Position numbers and translations under genes: made by a program | DNA from: Colius striatus | Lineage: Eukaryota; Chordata; Aves; Coliiformes; Coliidae | NCBI RefSeq assembly: GCF_028858725.1 | Contig: NC_084790.1 | Location: 4,532,001-4,596,000 of the forward strand | Direction: 5' to 3' | DNA length: 64,000 nucleotides | Notes under the pieces: generated by a model | Databases searched by the model: none | What the model saw: the letters and a program-made list of their open reading frames with translations, nothing else | What the model was told of the DNA's origin: nothing | In this document: in pieces, positions 57,301-64,000 of the stretch | Layout of the letters: every line of letters starts with the position of its first letter | Position numbering within the stretch: the stretch's first letter is position 1

Positions 57301-60300
57301 GACATCCAGCCCTGGGTAGCCATGATGGTCCTCAACCCTTGTCCCTAGCAGCTTCTGCTTCTGAGCAGACTGGGCTGTGGCTGCCAGAGCTCACACAGAC
57401 TGTACTGAATGGACACATCTTGGGAGGACGAGGCTATCCATTTTACTCTGCAAACTGCTACCCAGCCTTCATAAGAACACTAAAAAAGCCCCATAAAGCA
57501 CAACAGCTTGTGATAGCCTCCCCACCACCCACCTTCCCTCAGCAGCAGGCAAGTATGGAACACCCAAAAATAGAGATGAAGAGTCCCAGAGGAAGCATAT
57601 GGCAGATGGGACTACATCCCCGGCTATCGAGTTTTCTGACAGCACTTTAACTGTATGATCATCCTCTCTGCTAAGCCTGAAGGTATTGTGCCATGCCCCA
57701 TGCCGAGGAGATGGGCACTCGCTGCTGGGTTAATGCCTGTGAGGGCTGCTTGGGACTATGAGGAGATGTGAAAGGTGGATTAAGGAGGTTTCCCCAACAT
57801 TTTAAAGCTGTGGTGCCTTTTGAAGTCTCCTTTAAAGCAGAAGGCACGTGAGGAGCAGGTAGATTAGCTGGAAGAAACCAGGAGAGAGAAAGCATATAGC
57901 TGTGCCTCAGCATCCCTGGATATCAAACAGCACTTTAATATTCCTGTCCTGCCCTAAAGATCTCATAACAAGCACTTATTGCAGCTGCCTGGGTGATTTC
58001 CCTCCATCAATCACAGGTCATGGAACTGGGCCAGGCAATGCCCAGTTTTCTGAATGCTTTGCCTCCTTGCCAGAGGTGGGTTAAAGGGTAAGGAAGTGCC
58101 TTTCCTGGCTGCCTTCTGCCAGCCCCAGAGAGCTGGAAGTCAAAGTAAAGTTTCTTTTGCAGCTCTGAGCTGAGTGCCTGGCTAAGCAAGCACAGCCTCT
58201 CCTCTTCAAGGTACCTTCATACTGCAGCCTCTTGAGACAGCCATTGCTTTTGGGATCCAGGGTGCTCCTGCTGTGCCTTGTGCTGCACCAGCAGAGCAAC
58301 AAAACTTGAAATGCAAAGCTCTGGGGCTCCTCTCTGCTCTAACAACAGACCTGGTGCCCATTGTGTGCCTTGTAAGCTCCATGTTAAAGTCAGGCAGCAC
58401 CTACCATGCCAGAAATCACAGCTGCCTCCTGCCTGTGACGCCTCATGTATGTTATTTGCCTCTTGCAAACACGGGGGATGTTAAGCCTGGGCAGAGCCAG
58501 GGAAACGAGCTCAGCTCTGGCCCTGGGCATGCAGCTGTGGAGCAGGTAAACACTGTGAGATTGGTTGTGGCAGATGTTTGTGCTAGATACAAGAAAGTAC
58601 TGGCTGCTTCCCTCCTTAGTGTTGTTATTGCAGGAAACAAACTTTCATTTAAGCAGTGACTGCATCCAGGATTTAATTAGCTCTGTCTGGCAAGCCCAAC
58701 CCTGATAAGGTCACATTGAAGGGAAATGTGATTGGTGTTTCTATCCTAAATAGCATCATATCAGGAAGTCATCTGGGGCTCAGATGCTGGCAGGGAGTAG
58801 GCAGGGTCAGGACTGTGTATGTGCCTGCACTCCTGCCCCTCTTCCTCATTCCTCCACTTTTTTGGGAGTATGTTTTGCTTTAGTTTTCCAGCTCTGTTCT
58901 TTTGCAGTTGATGCTCCCCAGGCACCGAGCTCTGACAAAAGGGAGGAGTGAGCCCTTCCCTCCTGGTCATGGTCCAATCCAAGCCCTGGTTCTGCTGCCT
59001 TGGTCCTAGCACTGGGTGAGCTGAGCTTGCAGGTCCTCTGCAGCTCCCTCTGCATCCCATCCTGATCTGCATCCCCCTCCAGCTCATGGTCCTGAACATC
59101 ATCTTCAAGGCCTCCTAAATACCTGCAGCCAGGCAGGTTCCAGGCTCTGCTCTGCAAGCCCATGTTTGCTGATTCCCAAGGACTGCAGAGGCTCTTGTCC
59201 CTGTCGGAGCTATCGATATGCCCTTTCCAGCTGCTGTCCTGGGGATCAGCCTGGCTCTGATTTAAAGGCACAGTCTGCTGATGGCTGCTGCTGCATTCCA
59301 GGAAAACAAGAGAGGAAAAATTCTATTGGAGCTCGTTTCCTCAGAGCTCACCAGCTCCTCGCAAATTCCTCTTGGAAATGGATTCACCATCCAGGTGGCT
59401 TTTCCTACCTCTGCCCTCTTATGAATTCAAAAGAGTTTCTCTCCAGATGAAGGAGAGAGGCCAGGGCAAGGAAGCTGTGAAAGAGGGTGTTTTACTGTCT
59501 AAATCAAATGGAGATAGCACCACGAGCAGAGGAAGATGCTGCTGTCTCTGTGGGGAAGAGGAGAGATGCAGTCAGCTCGCTTTAGCTTTTCAGGAAAAGA
59601 CTTTTTTTTTTATCTTATCCTGTACATTTTTGACTTTTCAAAAGTTTTTCCTCATTTGTACTGGGCTGAACCCAAGTTTTCTAGAAGCCTGAGCCAAAAA
59701 CCTCCTTCTTCTTCTTCTTCTTCTTCTTCTTTTTTTTCCTGTATGTCAGGAAAGATAATCAACAATATCTGAATTGCCAAGACCAGATCAGTGTGAGTCA
59801 GTGGGAAGCAAGAAGAAAAACCTGATGCAGTGTTCCTGTTGCTTATCGATTGCCGTGGCGCGTGTCAGCCCAAATTGCCACCCGTCCCCCCTGGGGGGAG
59901 CACAGCACAGCGCTGGGGCAGGATGGGCTTCAGGCACGCTTCAGTATCGACCAGCCCCATGGCTTTGGGCAGAATCGACCTGTCTCTGTTAACCCAGATG
60001 CAAAAGGCAGCTCCCTGTAACCTCCTTAACTCTCCTGTTGATGGGCTTTGCAGTCCCAGGGTGCTGCTGAAGCAGCACTGAGTCCCTGACTCACGACTGA
60101 GTGACACTCGTGGGACCCTGAGCTCTGCCATGGGGCACAGAGAGCTGCTGGCATTGGGGACCTCGTCCTCCAAGTTTGGAGAAACACGTCGGTCTTTTTT
60201 CTAGCAAGGCACTGACGTGTCTCCTATCCTTTCTGACCCAGATTTCTGGTGCCTTCTGCTACAGAAATAGCCTTCAAACTCACTCTTTTTAGATATTTCC

Positions 60301-63000
60301 ACCTTCTGAGCTTTCCTAGCATGGCCACCCTGTGCAGTGCGTGATTCACAGGCATCTTCCCACCCAGGGCAGCTCTTCCTCTCAACAAGGATGGTGCTGT
60401 GGATGTCCCAGGCACCTCAAGGACCATCTCACTTGAAGCAGAGAAAATTCTGCTTCAGGAGTGCAAGGAGCTGAAGAAATCCAGGTTGTTGTTGGCTCTG
60501 ATTTGATTCTTTCTCCAACGCATGCTTTCACTTCGGGGCACTGGGAGGAGCAGCCAGGGTCTGCGAGCTCCTTGCATCTCGGCTAATGACTCAGGATTGC
60601 CTCTGTGCTGTCTCCTGGTGGCTGTCTAGCCATCAGCTCAAGCACAGCCATGGTAAATAACATTTAATCCCTGCTTCTGAGCCCTCTACCCTACACTTTT
60701 TCCTTCCTCCTCTAGTTACTGCAGACAGCGCTGCTCTGCTCAGGCTCTGGCATTTACCCGTGAGCGAGGTGTTAGCCGTGACTCAGCTCTCTCCTTCCAT
60801 TTCCCCTTCCACAGTGCCTTGATCTTAACAGCCCCTCATCTCCCTTTTGGGTTTTTTTTTTGCACAGAATATTGTCTGAACTCCACTCTTCCCAGTCCCC
60901 TCCAAAGCCCATCACTGGGATCTGTAGCAGTGCAGGGCTGCCCTTGACCTTGGCAGACAGTTTTGCCCCAAGCATGTCCATGTGCTGCTGTGGATGTGGC
61001 TCTTTAGGCCTGATGGTTTTGCTGTGTTGCTCTTCTCTTTGCTTCTCTCTGCTGCCCTTCCTCCTCCCAGCATACAAAGAGAAAATAAGTGAGCCTCTGC
61101 TTTTTGCTCTCACGGCTTTCTATGACCTCTCCCTTCTCGCCCCAGCACATCTCCTTCCCTTTTATCTGTCAGCATCTGCCTGTGATCAGCTTGTGATAAC
61201 TCATCTCTCTTGTCCCATTGCTGAACTTCCCAGCAAACACTTTGGCTTTGTCCTGAGCTGCCTCAAGGCTTTGGAGAAACCCCCACAGCAGGAGGGAGCC
61301 TTCTACAGGCTTCTCTCATGGCTTCAGCTTCCCACAACCTTCACTAAACCCTTGTGACTGGTGAACTAAAGTAACTTCCATCGTCCATACTAACGTGCCC
61401 TTCTTGCTGTCCTCACTGGGACAAGGGCTGTGTGTTTGTCTGTGTGTTTGTGCCTGCTATCATCCCCTAAGCTGGGTCTGCTAGAGGCAGGGCAAGAGGA
61501 AAGGTTGGATTGAGCCTGTCCTGTGCCCCCTGGGGCAACATGGCTGGGGGTGAATGCAGGATTGCCTGCCTGGTTAGTGGAAATATCGGTCATGTCTGCA
61601 ATCAGGAAAGCTGCTCCTTCTAATGAGAAAATCCTCTTAAATCTGCAGGAAGAAATCAAACCCCGTAAAGCATCTGACTTTGCTTCCCCTGTGTAGGATA
61701 GAGAGGAAAGGGGGAGGCTCAGATGCCTCTAGTGAAGATGCAGAGCTGTCTGTCCTGTGGCCACAGGCTGCTTAGCCCCTAAGGAGCAACTCTGCTGGGG
61801 CTCTGTCCCTGTTTAAGAGCCAGACCCTGGGGACAGCCCTTGGTGTGGCTGAAGATCCCATAGAGCAGCACTGAGGAGGGCAGGGAGCTTCACGAGGCTT
61901 CAGGGAGCAAAGAGTCCATGTGAAGCAGAGAAAGATGTCAAATCTGGGGTGAAGAGGGAGGAGATCTGACTCTCTCAACCTCTTTTCCACCTTTGCCTCT
62001 CATTTTCTCATTCATCCTCTTCCCTCCATCCCCCTCCTGCTCAGATGTCCATACATTATGCATCAACAATTCGTTGCCCACACAGCACTTGTGGAGAGAA
62101 ACCTGGCTGATGAAAGATAGCACCTCCTCTTTAACACTAGCCCAGGAAGCTGGCCACAACCTGTAAAGATTTGGCATAATTCACAGCACATCCCACCTTC
62201 CTCCTCACAGCCTGTCAAACCCATTGGGGAGAGGGCAGCCCCAGCACCCTGGTTGAGCTGGAGAGACTGGGCTGGGGATAACAACTGGGGCTCCAGCTCC
62301 AGTTCCCCTATATGACCTTGCCCAGGTTCACTGCTGTAAAATTTGGGCAAGCATAGGTCACCATTCCTTGTGCAGGTGGCAGAGGGCAGGTCTCTCTGCA
62401 GACAGTTTGCAGCGTGTCTGGTGCCTGGGTGCCTTCTCAGCCCCAAAACTGGCTGTGGAGCTCAATTCACACGCCATGGTCACATCTGTCCTCGGTTGCC
62501 ATGGAGACTTTTCCTCTTCCCTATGCCCAGAGGAAAGCAGTGCAAAATGGCAGCTACAGGGAGCTGCCACGGGAGCAGGTCACCCCAGGAGTCTCGTGCC
62601 TGCATGGCCTCTGCCATCCAACACCCCAGAGAACATCAGCTGCAGTGTCCCATCCACAGCCCCAGTCCAGCTCCCAGTGGCTTTGCTCCAGCTGCTGATG
62701 TGAGAGTGTTGGGTATGACACACAGTGGGCCCTGCCCTGGGCAATCCCTGTGCATCCAGATGTGTGATCCAGATGTACAGTAGACAGAGCTGTATCATGA
62801 CACCAATGTGATCGTGGGTGGGTTGGTGAGGCTCCGGCTCAGACTTGAGGATTTGGGCTTCTATAATTAGGGCTGAAGTTTCTTTCCTTTCCCAGGAAAC
62901 AAGCTGAGGGTTCAAACTCCCTGACCAAGGCGCCTTTTCTCTTTCTATATTTGAATTTAAGCAGCTTCAAGCCCGTTCCAAGAGACTTTTTGTTTCTATG
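54346..63000. other. Intergenic, no gene recognised
   Basis: No exon, RNA gene or named transposon seen. It contains a duplicated 20-mer (CCACATCTGCCTGTAACCAG at about 54596 and 54625), an AT-rich ATATGTATA stretch (55411-55446) and a TTC microsatellite (59704-59730). All open frames are short. Confidence 0.5.
59704..59730. repeat. (TTC)n microsatellite
   Basis: Nine TTC triplets followed by a T run. Confidence 0.9.
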
Positions 63001-63283
63001 CTGACCAGTGACAGGACAAGGGGTAACGGACTCAAGCTGGAACACAGGATGCTCCACTGGAACACGAGGAGAAGCTCCTTTGGTGCTGAGGTGAGGGAGC
63101 CCTGGCCCAGGCTGCCCAGGGAGGGTGTGGAGGCTCCTTCTCAGGAGGTTTCCAAACCCACCTGGACACGTTCCTGTGCCCCCTGATGGAGGGGAACCTG
63201 CTTTAGCAGAGGATTGGGTTGGATGAGCTCTGGAAGTCCCTTCTAACCTCAAACATTGTGTGATTCTGTGATCTTCCTTCAAG
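63001..63283 (+). mobile_element. CR1 LINE 3'-end fragment
   Basis: Sense-strand CR1 starting in 'gaccagtgacaggacaaggg' and ending 'cattgtgtgattctgtgatc'. Very similar to the copy at 41045-41303. Confidence 0.88.
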
Positions 63284-64000
63284 CTGCTGTGGTTGAAGGC
63301 TGTCACCTCCTTCCACTGCCCACTTCTGTCAAGGACAGAGTGGTTGCACTCCTCCACATACCAGGATTTGCTGCACGAGGTATTGGGGGTGAGGATCCCC
63401 CAGTATTTGGAGCATCCTGAATACATCTGAGCTTCTCAGACCAGATCCCAGTGGAAATCAAATGTAGGCAGGCTCTGAGAGGGACTGTCAGCTTCCTCAC
63501 ACGCTCCAGATGGGAAGGAACGTTGAGGGAGCAAAGGCTCCCTTTCTGAGACAATAAAATCTACTTGCTTACAGTGGCTTTGCTTATAAATATCTGCCAA
63601 TACATATATTATTTAACCATTATTAAGCCCTCACTAGTTTACTGTGAAACTGAGCAGCCACCTCCTCCCAGTTTTATCTCTGTGTGGGGCAGGCTGGGGA
63701 ATTTATTTAGGTTCTACAATATTTCTCCACTACCATATATCTGTTATTGCTTATTTCTGGGGTGTTCCAACCCCTTCCCTGCACTCTCAGAGGGAGATTT
63801 CCGTAGGCTGAGGGCAGTTGGGGCAGAGCAGGGACAGAGAGCTGGCTCCAGGATAAGAGGAACTTGGCAAAGCCCCTTCCCCTGCTCTGTGGCTTTAAAC
63901 TTGGAAGAGGAATAATATGGAATTTATATAGAAGACGTAGCATTAGAGGTGCTGGTTTGCTGATCTTTGCCCATAATGGGACTGATCAGGAGTGGTAAAG
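63284..64000. other. Intergenic to window end
   Basis: No exon or repeat recognised. Confidence 0.5.

Noticed and set aside
28041..64000. SRCIN1 first exons, expected by human gene order
   Set aside because: I searched the frames for the known N-terminal sequence type and found nothing convincing; the gene probably starts beyond the right edge.

Overview
The window is vertebrate nuclear DNA, almost certainly from a bird. Evidence for this is split coding exons with GT/AG splice sites, several CR1 LINE fragments (typically 5'-truncated, some ending in the ATTCTGTG-like octamer), GC-rich CpG islands, and an endogenous retrovirus primed by tRNA-Trp. I cannot name the species. The gene content matches the region that in chicken lies on a GC-rich microchromosome, equivalent to human 17q12.

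Layout. Positions 1-4560 hold the 5' end of MLLT6 (AF17) on the minus strand: exon 2 (205-284), intron 1, the first coding exon (3739-3847) and its CpG-island promoter. The rest of MLLT6 lies off the left edge. Positions 4577-24340 are non-coding, with CR1 fragments, simple repeats and two CpG islands that have no recognisable gene (13.86-15.4 kb and 21.1-21.5 kb). At 24.34-28.0 kb, on the plus strand and head-to-head with MLLT6, is a single-exon gene for a 722-residue protein. Its C-terminal half is EPOP (C17orf96, a PRC2/Elongin BC-associated factor), and its N-terminus is a complete SKI/DAC domain of the SKIDA1 type. Human EPOP, as I recall it, lacks that domain, so this looks like the ancestral architecture and is the main result here. 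MLLT6-EPOP mirrors the paralogous MLLT10-SKIDA1 pair.

Positions 28-64 kb are gene-poor. They hold more CR1 fragments, short tandem repeats, a small CpG island (29.4-29.7 kb) and, at 41395-47842 on the minus strand, a complete class II (betaretrovirus-like) provirus. It has two LTRs of 281 bp that I read as identical, a 6-bp target duplication, a tRNA-Trp primer binding site, a polypurine tract, and open gag, pro (with dUTPase) and pol frames joined by two -1 slippery heptamers. It has no env. It appears recent and may still be able to make intracellular particles.

How the parts relate: MLLT6 is a PHD-finger partner in chromatin regulation, and EPOP modulates PRC2. They share a long CpG-rich interval that could carry common regulatory elements (inference). 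By human gene order SRCIN1 should follow EPOP on the right, but I found none of its exons in this window.
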